NCBI RefSeq assembly: GCF_001429765.1
Contig: NZ_LMJB01000006.1
Location: forward strand, 248,001 to 312,000
Length of the DNA: 64,000 nt
Direction: 5' to 3'
Source: Flavobacterium sp. Root901
GTDB lineage: Bacteria > Bacteroidota > Bacteroidia > Flavobacteriales > Flavobacteriaceae
Shown: one piece after another, positions 8,322 to 18,243 of the stretch
Layout of the letters: the number at the start of each line of letters is the position of its first letter
Numbering within the stretch: position 1 is the stretch's first letter
Notes under the pieces: generated by a model
What the model was told of the DNA's origin: nothing
The model's database searches: none
Seen by the model: only the letters and a program-made list of their open reading frames with translations
Made by a program: the position numbers and the translations under genes

Positions 8322-10205
8322 ATGGGTAAAATAATCGGAATTGACTTAGGTACGACGAACTCTTGTGTTTCTGTAATGGAAGGTAACGAAGCAGTTGTTA
8401 TCCCTAACGCAGAAGGAAAAAGAACTACACCATCTATCATCGCTTTTGTTGAAGGTGGCGAAATTAAAGTAGGTGATCCTGCAAAAAGACAAGCAGTAAC
8501 GAATCCTACAAAAACGATTGCTTCTATTAAACGTTTTATGGGGCACACTTTTGCTGAAACTCAGGATGAGGCAAAAAGAGTTCCTTACAGTGTTGTAAAA
8601 GGTGACAACAATACACCACGTGTGGATATTGACGGTCGTTTATACACTGCTCAGGAGTTGTCTGCAATGACACTTCAAAAAATGAAAAAAACTGCTGAAG
8701 ACTATTTAGGTCAAACAGTAACTGAGGCAGTTATTACAGTTCCTGCTTACTTTAACGATGCTCAGCGTCAGGCTACTAAAGAAGCTGGAGAAATCGCTGG
8801 TCTTAAAGTTATGCGTATCATCAACGAGCCAACTGCTGCTGCACTTGCTTACGGATTAGATAAAAAAGGAAATGATCAAAAAATTGCTGTTTACGATTTA
8901 GGTGGAGGTACTTTTGATATCTCTGTTCTTGAATTAGGAGACGGTGTATTTGAAGTATTATCTACAAATGGTGATACTCACTTAGGTGGTGATGATTTTG
9001 ACCAGGTTATTATTGACTGGTTAGCTGACGAATTCAAATCTGAAGAAGGTATTGACTTACGTTTAGATCCAATGTCATTACAGCGTTTAAAAGAAGCTGC
9101 TGAGAAAGCTAAGATTGAATTATCATCTTCTGCTGAAACAGAAATCAACTTACCATACGTAACTGCTACTGCTTCTGGACCAAAACACTTAGTGAAAAAA
9201 TTATCAAGAGCTAAATTTGAACAATTATCTGATTCTTTAGTAAAACGTTCTATGGAGCCTGTTGCTAAAGCATTAAAAGATGCAGGTTTATCTACATCTG
9301 ATATTGACGAAGTTATCCTTGTAGGAGGTTCTACTCGTATGCCAAGAATCGCTGACGAAGTGGAGAAATTCTTCGGTAAAAAAGCTTCTAAAGGTGTTAA
9401 CCCTGATGAGGTTGTTGCTATTGGAGCTGCTATTCAAGGTGGAGTTTTATCTGGAGATGTAAAAGATGTATTGTTACTTGACGTAACGCCTCTTTCTTTA
9501 GGTATCGAAACTATGGGTGGTGTATTGACTAAATTAATCGAGTCTAACACAACTATTCCAACTAAAAAATCTCAAGTATTCTCTACTGCTGCTGATTCTC
9601 AACCATCTGTTGAAATTCACGTTTTACAAGGAGAGAGAGCAATGGCTGCTGATAACAAAACTATTGGTCGTTTCCACTTAGACGGTATCCCGCCAGCACC
9701 AAGAGGAGTTCCTCAAATCGAAGTTACTTTCGATATTGATGCTAACGGTATTATCAAAGTTTCTGCAACTGATAAAGGAACTGGAAAATCTCACGATATC
9801 CGTATCGAAGCTTCTTCTGGTTTAACAGCTGAAGAAATCGAAAAAATGAAAAAAGATGCTGAAGCTAACGCTGATGCTGACAGAATTGCAAAAGAAAGAG
9901 CTGAAAAATTAAACGAAGCTGACAGTACTATCTTCCAAACTGAATCTCAATTGAAAGAGTTAGGAGATAAACTTACAGATGAGCACAAAACAGCTATCGA
10001 ATATGCTTTAACTGAATTGAGAATGGCTCACCAATCTCAAGATCTTGACGCAATCCAAAAAGGATTAGACAATGTAAATGCAGCTTGGAAAACAGCTACA
10101 GAAGCAATGTACGCTCAAGGTGGTGAAGGACAACAAGCTGCTCCGCAACAAGAGCAGTCTTCTGGAGACAATGTTGAAGACGTTGAATTCGAAGAAGTAA
10201 AATAA
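8322..10205 (+). CDS. dnaK: Chaperone DnaK (Hsp70)
   Basis: 627 residues, full length. The ATPase domain (about 1-385) has the phosphate loop [19 protein letters not shown], the connect motif [11 protein letters not shown] near 195 and [11 protein letters not shown] near 335. The substrate-binding domain starts after [19 protein letters not shown], and the C terminus ends with an acidic EEVK-type tail. It folds and refolds proteins with DnaJ and GrpE, neither of which is adjacent. Codon use is more uniform than in neighbours, as expected for a highly expressed gene. The promoter is sigma54-like, with a hairpin terminator downstream. Confidence 0.99.
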   Translation: MGKIIGIDLGTTNSCVSVMEGNEAVVIPNAEGKRTTPSIIAFVEGGEIKVGDPAKRQAVTNPTKTIASIKRFMGHTFAETQDEAKRVPYSVVKGDNNTPRVDIDGRLYTAQELSAMTLQKMKKTAEDYLGQTVTEAVITVPAYFNDAQRQATKEAGEIAGLKVMRIINEPTAAALAYGLDKKGNDQKIAVYDLGGGTFDISVLELGDGVFEVLSTNGDTHLGGDDFDQVIIDWLADEFKSEEGIDLRLDPMSLQRLKEAAEKAKIELSSSAETEINLPYVTATASGPKHLVKKLSRAKFEQLSDSLVKRSMEPVAKALKDAGLSTSDIDEVILVGGSTRMPRIADEVEKFFGKKASKGVNPDEVVAIGAAIQGGVLSGDVKDVLLLDVTPLSLGIETMGGVLTKLIESNTTIPTKKSQVFSTAADSQPSVEIHVLQGERAMAADNKTIGRFHLDGIPPAPRGVPQIEVTFDIDANGIIKVSATDKGTGKSHDIRIEASSGLTAEEIEKMKKDAEANADADRIAKERAEKLNEADSTIFQTESQLKELGDKLTDEHKTAIEYALTELRMAHQSQDLDAIQKGLDNVNAAWKTATEAMYAQGGEGQQAAPQQEQSSGDNVEDVEFEEVK

Positions 10206-10246
10206 TTCTTTAGACTAAGCAATTAGTATAATTTATTAAGATAGAA

Positions 10247-10275
10247 AACCGGGTCAGAAATGACTCGGTTTTTTT
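10247..10275 (+). terminator. Rho-independent terminator after dnaK
   Basis: A 10-base stem (10247-10256 with 10261-10270, one G-T pair), GAAA loop and a T run. Confidence 0.85.
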
Positions 10276-10298
10276 ATGCTCTATTTTTATGAAGGTTG

Positions 10299-10318
10299 AG
10301 ACGCACTGCAGTGCGTCT
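10299..10318. repeat. 20-base perfect palindrome AGACGCACTGCAGTGCGTCT
   Basis: A perfect palindrome 24 bases after the dnaK terminator stem. The same 8-base arms, with loop AGCG, recur at 54648-54667. GC-rich in an AT-rich spacer, it looks like a dispersed repeat unit and not part of the dnaK terminator. Confidence 0.7.
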
Positions 10319-10339
10319 ACTTTTAAGATTTTCATAAAC

Positions 10340-10351
10340 TGACAAATGTCA
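10340..10351. promoter_or_regulatory. TGACA-AA-TGTCA inverted repeat before corA
   Basis: An inverted repeat of the pentamer that is clustered upstream of dnaK, 51 bases before the CorA start. It may be an operator or chance. Confidence 0.25.
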
Positions 10352-10401
10352 TTTCCCGTTCCGATTCTTTTTCGTAATATTACTATTGTAAATTTTTTTG
10401 A

Positions 10402-11475
10402 ATGAGAAAGATTAAATACAAAAAAGGACGCAAACTGCAGCATATTACATTAGAATATACAGGAGCGCATAAAGAAAGTGAAAGCGAAATGCAGCTTTTT
10501 GTGTATGATGACAATGATGTTGTTGAATATGAAAAGTTTACAGTTCTGGCGCTGAATTCTTGTTTTGATTATACTAAAAATAACTGGCTCAATATTCATG
10601 GACTAAATGACATTAATCTGATAAAAACTATCGGGACACATTTTAAACTTGATGATTTTTTACTTGCCGATATTTTAAATACAACCAAAAGAACAAAATT
10701 AGAAGAACAGCAAAATGTTCTTTTCTTTAATATAAAGTCATTACTTCCTTCTGAATATTCAGATAATATTAGTGTCGAACAAATCAGTTTTATTTTAAAA
10801 GAAGGAATTTTAATTTCATTTCAGGAAAAACGAAGTGATTTCTTTACGCACATTCGCGAGCGCCTTCGCACACATGCCGGAATTGTGAGAACTAAAAAAG
10901 TAGATTATCTCTTGTATTTACTTTTAGACGCTGTAATGGAAAATTTCTATATAACAATTGAAAATGAAGAAGATAAAATTGAAGAATTAATCAATTTGAC
11001 CAAAAAAGGTGCTAATCCCGTTATTCTGGAAAAAATTGAGAATCATCGGGATAACTTAAATTTCTTAAAGCGTTCGATTGTTCCGCTTCGTGATTCACTT
11101 TATTATCTAAAAACGATAAAGGATGATGAAGATGAAAATAGATTAATTCAAAAAGAGACGTTTAATTTTTTTATCAGGCTTCACCAAAAAAGTTTAGAAC
11201 TTTTAGAACAAATAGAATCAGATATGAGTGCGTTAGAAAGTGCGTCTAATTTTTATTTTTCGGAACAAAGCCGAAAAATGAATGAAATTATGAAAACGCT
11301 GACTATTATTTCTGCCATATTTATTCCGCTGACTTTTATTGTTGGAGTATATGGAATGAACTTTGAAAACATGCCGGAACTCAAAACAGAAAATGGCTAT
11401 TTTGTGGTAATGGGAATCATGTTCTTATTAGTTATTGCACTAATTGTTTATTTCAAAAAAAGGCGTTGGTTTTAG
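10402..11475 (+). CDS. corA: CorA-family magnesium/cobalt transporter
   Basis: 357 residues. A long N-terminal cytoplasmic domain (1-290) ends in a charged helical stalk, then two membrane helices (about 292-315 and 332-350). The first ends with the selectivity-loop signature YGMNFENMPE near residue 317, and the C terminus is the basic KKRRWF typical of CorA. The protein works as a pentamer importing Mg2+ (or Co2+/Ni2+). Monocistronic; the GMN motif makes the call secure. Confidence 0.93.
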   Translation: MRKIKYKKGRKLQHITLEYTGAHKESESEMQLFVYDDNDVVEYEKFTVLALNSCFDYTKNNWLNIHGLNDINLIKTIGTHFKLDDFLLADILNTTKRTKLEEQQNVLFFNIKSLLPSEYSDNISVEQISFILKEGILISFQEKRSDFFTHIRERLRTHAGIVRTKKVDYLLYLLLDAVMENFYITIENEEDKIEELINLTKKGANPVILEKIENHRDNLNFLKRSIVPLRDSLYYLKTIKDDEDENRLIQKETFNFFIRLHQKSLELLEQIESDMSALESASNFYFSEQSRKMNEIMKTLTIISAIFIPLTFIVGVYGMNFENMPELKTENGYFVVMGIMFLLVIALIVYFKKRRWF

Positions 11476-11528
11476 GTGTTTCAAAAACAAAATAATTAAA
11501 ATTTTTTATTTAGAATAATATAATAATT

Positions 11529-13622
11529 ATGAGTAAAGCTATATATATAGCCACAAGCGATCAAAACAGCGGAAAGTCGATAATAACCCTCGGCTTAATG
11601 AGCATTTTGATTGGAAAAACGGCTAAGGTGGGTTATTTCAGGCCTATAATTGAAGATTTTGTTGATGGTGAAGTTGATAACCATATCGAAACTGTTTTAT
11701 CTTATTTTAACCTTGATATTAAGTTTGAAGATGCATACGCCATTACAAAAAGCAAACTGATCAAAAAGAAAAATAAAGGAAAAATAGGTGAGGTTCTGGA
11801 CTTAATTATTGAAAAATATAAAAAGCTGGAAGAAAACTTTGATTTTGTCCTGGTTGAAGGAACAAGTTTTACCGGTGAAGGAACTTCTATCGAATTAGAC
11901 TTGAATGTTTTAATCGCAAAAAACCTCGGAATTCCAACTATTATTGTGGGTTCCGGAATCGGAAAGACATTAGAAGAGCTGCTCGATAGTTTGTATTTGG
12001 TGTACGACTCTTTTAAAGTAAAAGAAGTAGAAGTATTATCGGTTTTTGCTAATAAAGTACAACCTGAAAATATTGAATTAGTTACAAAAAGCCTGCAAAA
12101 AAGTTTGCCGCCAAATGTACTGGTAAATACTATTCCGCTCATTTCAAGTCTGAACAATCCAACAATGCAGGAGATTGTTAATGAACTGAATGCAAAAGTT
12201 CTTTTTGGAGAAAATTATCTAAATAACGAAATTGGACACTTTAGCGTTGGAGCGATGCAATTGCATAATTATCTGGTACATTTGGATAATAACGCACTTG
12301 TAATAACACCAGGTGACCGATCTGATATTATACTCGGCGCTCTGCAGGCAAACGAATCGGCAAATTACCCAACGATTTCAGGAATTATCCTGACAGGAAA
12401 TATAGTGCCTGAAGAAAGTATTTTAAAACTTATTGAAGGACTTTCAGCCATTGTTCCCATTATTGCAGTTGATGGCGGTACGTATCATATTACAAACAGA
12501 ATTGGGGCTATAAAATCAAAGATTTATGCCAACAATACACATAAAATTGAAACCTCAATTACTACTTTCGAAAAATACGTTGATAATGAAGCTTTATCTC
12601 AAAGATTAATCACTTTTGAAGCAGAAGGCATGACTCCAAAAATGTTTCAGTATAACATGGTTAAAAGAGCCAGACAGCATCGTAAACATATTGTTCTGCC
12701 AGAAGGAAATGATGACCGGATTATCATTGCAGCTTCAAGACTTTTAGCGATGGATGTAGTCGATATTTCAATTATTGGTGATAAAAAACAAATTGAAAAT
12801 AAAGTTACCGAATTAGGGATTTCGTTAGATTTTTCAAAAGTCAATATTATAAATCCAATAGAATCTGAATTTTATGAAGATTACGCTAATACGTATTATG
12901 AGCTTAGAAAAGCTAAAAATGTAAGTATTACAATGGCTAGGGATTTAATGGAAGATGTTTCATATTTTGGAACCATGATGGTGTATAAAGGTCATGCAGA
13001 TGGAATGGTTTCCGGTGCAGCGCATACTACACAACATACTATTTTACCTGCGCTGCAATTCATTAAAACCAAACCAAATTCTTCGGTTGTTTCGTCTGTA
13101 TTTTTTATGTGCTTAGAAGACAGGGTTTCTGTTTTTGGAGATTGTGCCATTAATCCAAACCCAACAGCGGAACAATTGGCAGAAATTGCGATATCATCGG
13201 CAGAATCAAGTTCAGCTTTCGGAATTGAACCCAAAATTGCCATGCTTTCCTATTCTTCAGGAGCTTCAGGAAAAGGGGATGAGGTTGATAAAGTAAGAAC
13301 TGCGACAGAAATTGTAAAACAAAAACGACCTGATTTAAAAATTGAAGGACCAATTCAATATGATGCAGCGGTTGATCGTGCGGTAGGAAAAAGCAAAATG
13401 CCAGATTCTGAAGTAGCCGGGCAGGCAAGCGTACTTATTTTCCCGGATTTAAACACCGGAAATAATACCTATAAAGCGGTTCAGAGAGAAACCGGAGCTT
13501 TGGCAATTGGACCAATGCTACAAGGTCTCAATAAACCTGTAAACGATTTGAGCCGTGGCTGTACAGTTGACGATATTATAAATACAGTAGTAATTACTGC
13601 AATTCAGGCACAAGGACTTTAA
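11529..13622 (+). CDS. pta: Phosphate acetyltransferase, long form
   Basis: 697 residues, the three-part long form. The N-terminal P-loop NTPase-like domain begins IYIATSDQNSGKSIITLGLM; a DRTGG domain follows (about 215-325); the catalytic PTA domain covers about 370-690, with IVLPEGNDDRIIIAA, GMVSGAAHTT and GPIQYDAAVD. It converts acetyl-CoA and phosphate to acetyl phosphate. Followed by ackA, giving the usual acetate overflow/ATP pathway. Confidence 0.97.
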   Translation: MSKAIYIATSDQNSGKSIITLGLMSILIGKTAKVGYFRPIIEDFVDGEVDNHIETVLSYFNLDIKFEDAYAITKSKLIKKKNKGKIGEVLDLIIEKYKKLEENFDFVLVEGTSFTGEGTSIELDLNVLIAKNLGIPTIIVGSGIGKTLEELLDSLYLVYDSFKVKEVEVLSVFANKVQPENIELVTKSLQKSLPPNVLVNTIPLISSLNNPTMQEIVNELNAKVLFGENYLNNEIGHFSVGAMQLHNYLVHLDNNALVITPGDRSDIILGALQANESANYPTISGIILTGNIVPEESILKLIEGLSAIVPIIAVDGGTYHITNRIGAIKSKIYANNTHKIETSITTFEKYVDNEALSQRLITFEAEGMTPKMFQYNMVKRARQHRKHIVLPEGNDDRIIIAASRLLAMDVVDISIIGDKKQIENKVTELGISLDFSKVNIINPIESEFYEDYANTYYELRKAKNVSITMARDLMEDVSYFGTMMVYKGHADGMVSGAAHTTQHTILPALQFIKTKPNSSVVSSVFFMCLEDRVSVFGDCAINPNPTAEQLAEIAISSAESSSAFGIEPKIAMLSYSSGASGKGDEVDKVRTATEIVKQKRPDLKIEGPIQYDAAVDRAVGKSKMPDSEVAGQASVLIFPDLNTGNNTYKAVQRETGALAIGPMLQGLNKPVNDLSRGCTVDDIINTVVITAIQAQGL

Positions 13623-13697
13623 TTAATAATTACGAGTTAGCTTTAAACCTTAAAAAATAAAAAATAAAAAGTTCTGAGCTTTAAAAAAAACTCAGAC

Positions 13698-13723
13698 CCT
13701 TAGAATCTTAGCACCTTTAAAAA
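13698..13723. repeat. Intergenic word CTTAGAATCTTAGCACC
   Basis: A short repetitive tract (cttagaa.cttagca) in the pta-ackA spacer. It matches 15 of 17 bases with 54719-54735 and is probably one copy of a dispersed intergenic repeat. Confidence 0.45.
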
Positions 13724-13726
13724 AAA

Positions 13727-14911
13727 ATGAAAATATTAATCATAAACTCCGGGAGTTCTTCAATAAAATATCAATTAATGGTCATGCCGGAAAACAAAGT
13801 AATTTGTTCCGGAATGATCGACAGGATTGGTTTGGAAACTTCCAATATAACTTTTAAAACTGCAGTAGATTCGCATGAAGAAATACTGCCAATTTTAACA
13901 CACAAAGTAGGATTGCAAAAAGTTGCAGATATGCTTCTTGATCCTGAAAAAGGGGTTATAAAATCAACTTCTGAAATTAATGCAGTAGGACACAGAGTGG
14001 TACATGGCGGAAGTTATTTTTCTAATACAACGATAATTACGGAAGAAGTAAAAGAGAAAATAAAAGAACTTTCAGAACTAGCTCCGCTTCATAATCCGGC
14101 GCATTTAGTTGGAATAAATGTAGCCGAAGAAATTTTTTCGAATGCCAGACAAGTAGCCGTTTTTGATACTGCTTTTCATCAGACAATACCGGTTGTTGCT
14201 CATAAATATGCGATTCCAAATTATCTTTTAACAGAACATAAAATTCGTGTTTACGGTTTTCACGGAACAAGTCATAAATATGTTTCAGAAAAAGCGATCA
14301 GCTATTTAGAAAATAATTCAAAAATAATCACCATTCATCTTGGAAATGGCTGCAGTATGACCGCTGTAAAAAATGGAAAAAGTATTGACCACACAATGGG
14401 ATTCTCGCCTGCAAATGGTTTAATAATGGGAACTCGTGCAGGAGATATCGATCAGTCAGTAATTTTTTATATGGTTAAAAATCTGGGATATACACCAGAT
14501 GAGGTAAATTCAATTTTATTGAAACAAAGCGGAATGCTTGGACTAACCGGCTATAGTGATCTTCGTGATATTGAAACCAGGGCCGAAGAAGGAGACAAAG
14601 ACTGTCAGCTTGCTTTATTGATGAACGCTTACAGAATTAAAAAAACAATTGGCGCTTATGCTGCTGCTTTAAACGGTCTGGACGCGATTGTATTTACAGC
14701 CGGAATTGGAGAAAATTCTTCTTATATGCGAAAATTGATTTGCACAGATATGGATTATTTTGGAATTGAGATTGACAAAGAAAAAAATCAAATTCGTTCT
14801 AAAGAAATCAGAGAAATCAGCACACAACATTCAATTGTAAAAGTATTGGTTGTACCAACAGACGAAGAATACGAAATTGCAAATCAGGTATATCAATTGT
14901 TGGAAAACTAA
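13727..14911 (+). CDS. ackA: Acetate kinase
   Basis: 394 residues, full length. ASKHA-fold signatures are present: NSGSSSIKYQLM at residues 7-18, GHRVVHGG near 87, AVFDTAFHQTIP near 143, YGFHGTSHKYVS near 175, HLGNGCSMTAV near 205 and TAGIGENS near 324. It transfers phosphate from acetyl phosphate to ADP. Separated from pta by 104 bases, and its stop overlaps the next start (TAATG). Confidence 0.98.
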   Translation: MKILIINSGSSSIKYQLMVMPENKVICSGMIDRIGLETSNITFKTAVDSHEEILPILTHKVGLQKVADMLLDPEKGVIKSTSEINAVGHRVVHGGSYFSNTTIITEEVKEKIKELSELAPLHNPAHLVGINVAEEIFSNARQVAVFDTAFHQTIPVVAHKYAIPNYLLTEHKIRVYGFHGTSHKYVSEKAISYLENNSKIITIHLGNGCSMTAVKNGKSIDHTMGFSPANGLIMGTRAGDIDQSVIFYMVKNLGYTPDEVNSILLKQSGMLGLTGYSDLRDIETRAEEGDKDCQLALLMNAYRIKKTIGAYAAALNGLDAIVFTAGIGENSSYMRKLICTDMDYFGIEIDKEKNQIRSKEIREISTQHSIVKVLVVPTDEEYEIANQVYQLLEN

Positions 14912-15333
14912 TGAAAATCATATCAATTGTATTGTTCTTACTATTTCTTTTTCTTTCTGTAATTCATTTTTATTGGGGTTTTGGAGGAAAATGGGGAAGT
15001 CAGGCAGTTGTACCAACAAAAAACAATGGAATTCCGGTTTTTATTCCAGGTGCAGTTTCTACTTTTATTGTCGCTGTCAGCTTATTATCTTTTGGAACTT
15101 TTTATCTAATAAAATCAGGATTCATCCAGATCAGCTTGCCAATATGGCTTTATAAATCAGGATTTTGGATATTGATTTCCATATTTACTTTAAGAGCTAT
15201 TGGAGAGTTTAATTATGTTGGTTTCTTCAAAAAATACAAAACATCACAGTTTGCTGTAAACGATACCAAATACTATTCGCCATTATGTCTGTTAATTAGT
15301 ATTTTGACTTTAGTTTTGGAATTATATAAATAA
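14911..15333 (+). CDS. DUF3995 membrane protein
   Basis: 140 residues with four hydrophobic segments (about 1-20, 45-70, 80-100 and 120-138). The conserved opening IHFYWGFGGKWG identifies DUF3995. Function unknown. Its ATG overlaps the ackA stop by one base, so translation is probably coupled to ackA. A strong hairpin terminator follows. Confidence 0.8.
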   Translation: MKIISIVLFLLFLFLSVIHFYWGFGGKWGSQAVVPTKNNGIPVFIPGAVSTFIVAVSLLSFGTFYLIKSGFIQISLPIWLYKSGFWILISIFTLRAIGEFNYVGFFKKYKTSQFAVNDTKYYSPLCLLISILTLVLELYK

Positions 15334-15357
15334 GAATTTAAAATTGAATACTATGAA

Positions 15358-15386
15358 GAAAGCTCCTCATTTAGGAGCTTTTTTTA
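15358..15386 (+). terminator. Terminator after ackA-DUF3995
   Basis: Stem AGCTCCT/AGGAGCT (15361-15367 with 15373-15379), extended by A-T pairs, five-base loop, seven Ts. Confidence 0.85.
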
Positions 15387-15411
15387 TGCTTTCAGATTAA
15401 ATTTTTGTCAG

Positions 15412-15419
15412 TATCTTTG
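15412..15419 (+). promoter_or_regulatory. -7 box TATCTTTG of the PUL regulator
   Basis: Exact match to the Bacteroidota -7 consensus TAnnTTTG. It lies downstream of the TTG at 15405, so that codon cannot be the start on this transcript and the TTG at 15438 is favoured. No convincing -33 TTG is seen. Confidence 0.55.
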
Positions 15420-15437
15420 AATTTAAATCCGAATAAC

Positions 15438-18182
15438 TTGAAAACGATACTTTTAAAATCATTTTTCTTCTTTTTCATTGCTTTTCATATTCAAGCACAA
15501 GAATTACTTCCTTTTGTAGAAAATTATAATAAATCAGATTATCAGGGAGATAATCAAATATGGAATGTTGCACAAGGCAGCGATAAAGCAATGTATTTTG
15601 CCAATAATCATTATTTATTGCGGTATGACGGCGTTATCTGGGAAAAATATTCGCTTCCAAACAAAACTATTATCCGTTCAATTTTAATTGAAGGAGATCG
15701 TATATATTCAGGTTCTTATAAAGAATTTGGTTATTGGTACAGAAAAAATGGTAAAATGAATTATGTTTCAATTACCAAAAAACTTCGCCTCTTTGCTGAA
15801 AAAGACAATGAAGAAATCTGGAAAATCTTCCGGTATAATGGTGTTTTATATTTTCAGTCCTTTAATGATGTTTTTATTTATGACGGAAAAAAGGTTAAAA
15901 AAATTAAGTTTCCTTTTTTAATTTCATACTGTTTTGTTGTCGATAATAATCTCTACGCAGCGTCGGTTGAAAAAGGTGTTTTTAAAATGAACGGCTCTAA
16001 AATTTCAAACCCAAAAGGCTGGGACATTTTAAAAAATACCGTTGTTCATGCCATCGAAAAATATAAAGGAAAGACTTATATTTTTACACAAAAAAAAGGA
16101 ATTTTTATCGTAGAACATACTGGATTAAAGCCCTGGAATAATCCGTTAAATGAAACATTAAAATCTAACGGTATAAATGTCGCCAAGTTTATTAAAAATA
16201 ATAAACTTGTTGTGGGAACAGGAAATAAAGGTGTTTTTATATATGATTTTGTAAGCAATACTTTCAAAAATATCGACCGGAACAATGTTTTAATGAATAA
16301 TTCGGTTTTAAGTATTGGATTTGATAAAGAAGAAGACTTATGGCTTGGACTCGATAACGGACTTGCACACGTTGAGGTAAATTCCCCAATTTCATTTTTC
16401 TATGATAATTCCGGAATTCTCGGATCAGTATATTCAGTTGCTACTATTGATAAAGGATATTTAATTGCTTCAAATCACGGAATTTTTGAATTTGATTCAG
16501 GTAATTTCAAAATGCTGCCCAATACACAGGGACAGGGCTGGAATATTACCAAAATTGGCAATAAATATGTTATTGGACATAATGACGGAACTTTTTGCTA
16601 TGAAAATGGAGTACTGGCAAAAATTAATAATGTTAGCGGAGGCTGGAATTTATCTAAAAGTATTATTAACGACACTTATTTTCAGTCCACATACAGCGGT
16701 GTTTTGGTGTACAATGACGCATTGAAACTCAGCCAGAGTTTAAAAATAAAAGATCTTTCAAAACCTATTAAGTACGTAGCCCAGAACAAAAAAAATGAAA
16801 TTTGGGCTGCAGATAATTACCGTGGATTGTACCGCGTTTTTCTCGATGATAATTTTACAACTCAAAAAGTTGAAAATATCACACAGCAAAGTAAAATCAA
16901 AAATGATTTTGGTGTCAAGATTTTCGAATTTAGAAACGAAATACTTTTTCTGATAAATAATGTCTGGTATACTTTTAATTCCATATCCAACAAATTGGAG
17001 GAGAATGAATTATTCAATACTAATTTCAAAAATATCTCCGATGTCGTAGCCATTGATCCGGATCATTTTATTGTACTTCAGGATGGGATTCTTTATCATA
17101 TATATTCTCACAATAATAAATTTATATGGAATATTATTCAGGAGAAATATTATAAAGGAAAGCTGATTAATGAAAATTTAAGAATCTTTAGAAGTAAAAA
17201 TCATTATCTTCTCAATCTTGATGACGGCTTTATTTCGCTTCAGTTAGGATATCAGAATAAGCAGAATAAAGGTGTTAAGGTAGAAGCTTATAATGATAAT
17301 GAACTTCTTGAAAATGATGGGAAAATAAAACATAATACAGAGCTTCGTATAAATGTGATTTCCGGAATTTATGGCGCCAGTAAGCCTAATCTTTTTTATC
17401 AGATAAATAAAGGAAAAAATTATATCCCGATTTCAAATGGTGCCATCATTTTAAATAATTTAAGCAGCGGTTCGCATACTATTTCTATCTTTAAACATGA
17501 CGGAGCCAATTATGAAAAAGTTTCTGGCTTTGATTTTAGAGTTGCCCAGCCTTGGTATTTTTCTTTTTGGATGATATTTCTTTATCTGCTGGTAATTGCG
17601 GCAGTTTTATTTTTGTATTATAAATGGAATAAACTTCGTTATACACAAAAATTAAAATTGCAGGCAGAAGAATTAAAACATCAGCGTGAAATTCTTGAAA
17701 TGGAGCTGAAAAAAGAAAATGAACTAAACATACAGGAATACGAAAAGCATATTTTAGAATTAGAACTTCAAACAAAATCTTCTGAAGTTGCAGGGAAGTC
17801 TCTGTCAATTGCTAAACAAAGTGAAATGATTGAAAATATTCAGAACATTTTAGATTCTGAAAAAGATTTTAATAAGCTAAAAAGTGAAATTAAAAAGGCA
17901 ATTAAGATTAATGAAGTAAATAAACACGAATGGGAAATATTTGAAACTAATTTAAATCAAATCCATAATGAGTTTATAATAAATCTTTCCAAAAAGTACC
18001 CACACCTAACTCCCAAGGATATTAAACTCTGTGTTTATCTTAAAATGAATCTGTCTTCTAAGGAAATTGCACCTATGATGAATATCTCATTTAGAGGAGT
18101 AGAATTACATAGATATCGTCTTAGAAAGAAATTAAATCTTTCTCAGGAAGAAAACCTGTCAAAATTTTTATTAACTCTGTAA
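15438..18182 (+). CDS. Membrane-spanning PUL regulator: beta-propeller, Y_Y_Y, coiled coil, LuxR-type HTH
   Basis: About 914 residues from the TTG at 15438, which gives a clean signal peptide (MKTILLKSFFFFFIAFHIQA). The frame is open back to a TTG at 15405, but a promoter box lies between them. The periplasmic part is propeller-like repeats (VAQGSDKAMYFANNHYLLRY, IGFDKEEDLWLGLDNGLAHV), then a triple-tyrosine-type domain ending FDFRVAQPWYFS. One membrane helix (about 707-729) leads to a coiled coil and a C-terminal HTH (LTPKDIKLCVYLKMNLSSKEIAPMM). There is no kinase, receiver or phosphoacceptor domain, so it appears to be a one-component trans-membrane regulator. It precedes susC and probably controls it. 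Confidence 0.85.
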   Translation: MKTILLKSFFFFFIAFHIQAQELLPFVENYNKSDYQGDNQIWNVAQGSDKAMYFANNHYLLRYDGVIWEKYSLPNKTIIRSILIEGDRIYSGSYKEFGYWYRKNGKMNYVSITKKLRLFAEKDNEEIWKIFRYNGVLYFQSFNDVFIYDGKKVKKIKFPFLISYCFVVDNNLYAASVEKGVFKMNGSKISNPKGWDILKNTVVHAIEKYKGKTYIFTQKKGIFIVEHTGLKPWNNPLNETLKSNGINVAKFIKNNKLVVGTGNKGVFIYDFVSNTFKNIDRNNVLMNNSVLSIGFDKEEDLWLGLDNGLAHVEVNSPISFFYDNSGILGSVYSVATIDKGYLIASNHGIFEFDSGNFKMLPNTQGQGWNITKIGNKYVIGHNDGTFCYENGVLAKINNVSGGWNLSKSIINDTYFQSTYSGVLVYNDALKLSQSLKIKDLSKPIKYVAQNKKNEIWAADNYRGLYRVFLDDNFTTQKVENITQQSKIKNDFGVKIFEFRNEILFLINNVWYTFNSISNKLEENELFNTNFKNISDVVAIDPDHFIVLQDGILYHIYSHNNKFIWNIIQEKYYKGKLINENLRIFRSKNHYLLNLDDGFISLQLGYQNKQNKGVKVEAYNDNELLENDGKIKHNTELRINVISGIYGASKPNLFYQINKGKNYIPISNGAIILNNLSSGSHTISIFKHDGANYEKVSGFDFRVAQPWYFSFWMIFLYLLVIAAVLFLYYKWNKLRYTQKLKLQAEELKHQREILEMELKKENELNIQEYEKHILELELQTKSSEVAGKSLSIAKQSEMIENIQNILDSEKDFNKLKSEIKKAIKINEVNKHEWEIFETNLNQIHNEFIINLSKKYPHLTPKDIKLCVYLKMNLSSKEIAPMMNISFRGVELHRYRLRKKLNLSQEENLSKFLLTL

Positions 18183-18243
18183 GATTTGATTTTGTTTTTT
18201 ACAGATTTTATATTTTTAACCCTTGATTTTTACATAATTCCAA

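Noticed and set aside
8273..8548. Minus-strand ORF across the dnaK start
   Set aside because: Antisense to the highly conserved DnaK N terminus and composed of reverse-translated conserved residues.
10210..10443. Minus-strand 77-residue ORF in the dnaK-corA spacer
   Set aside because: It spans a terminator and a palindrome and overlaps the corA start; no family and no promoter.
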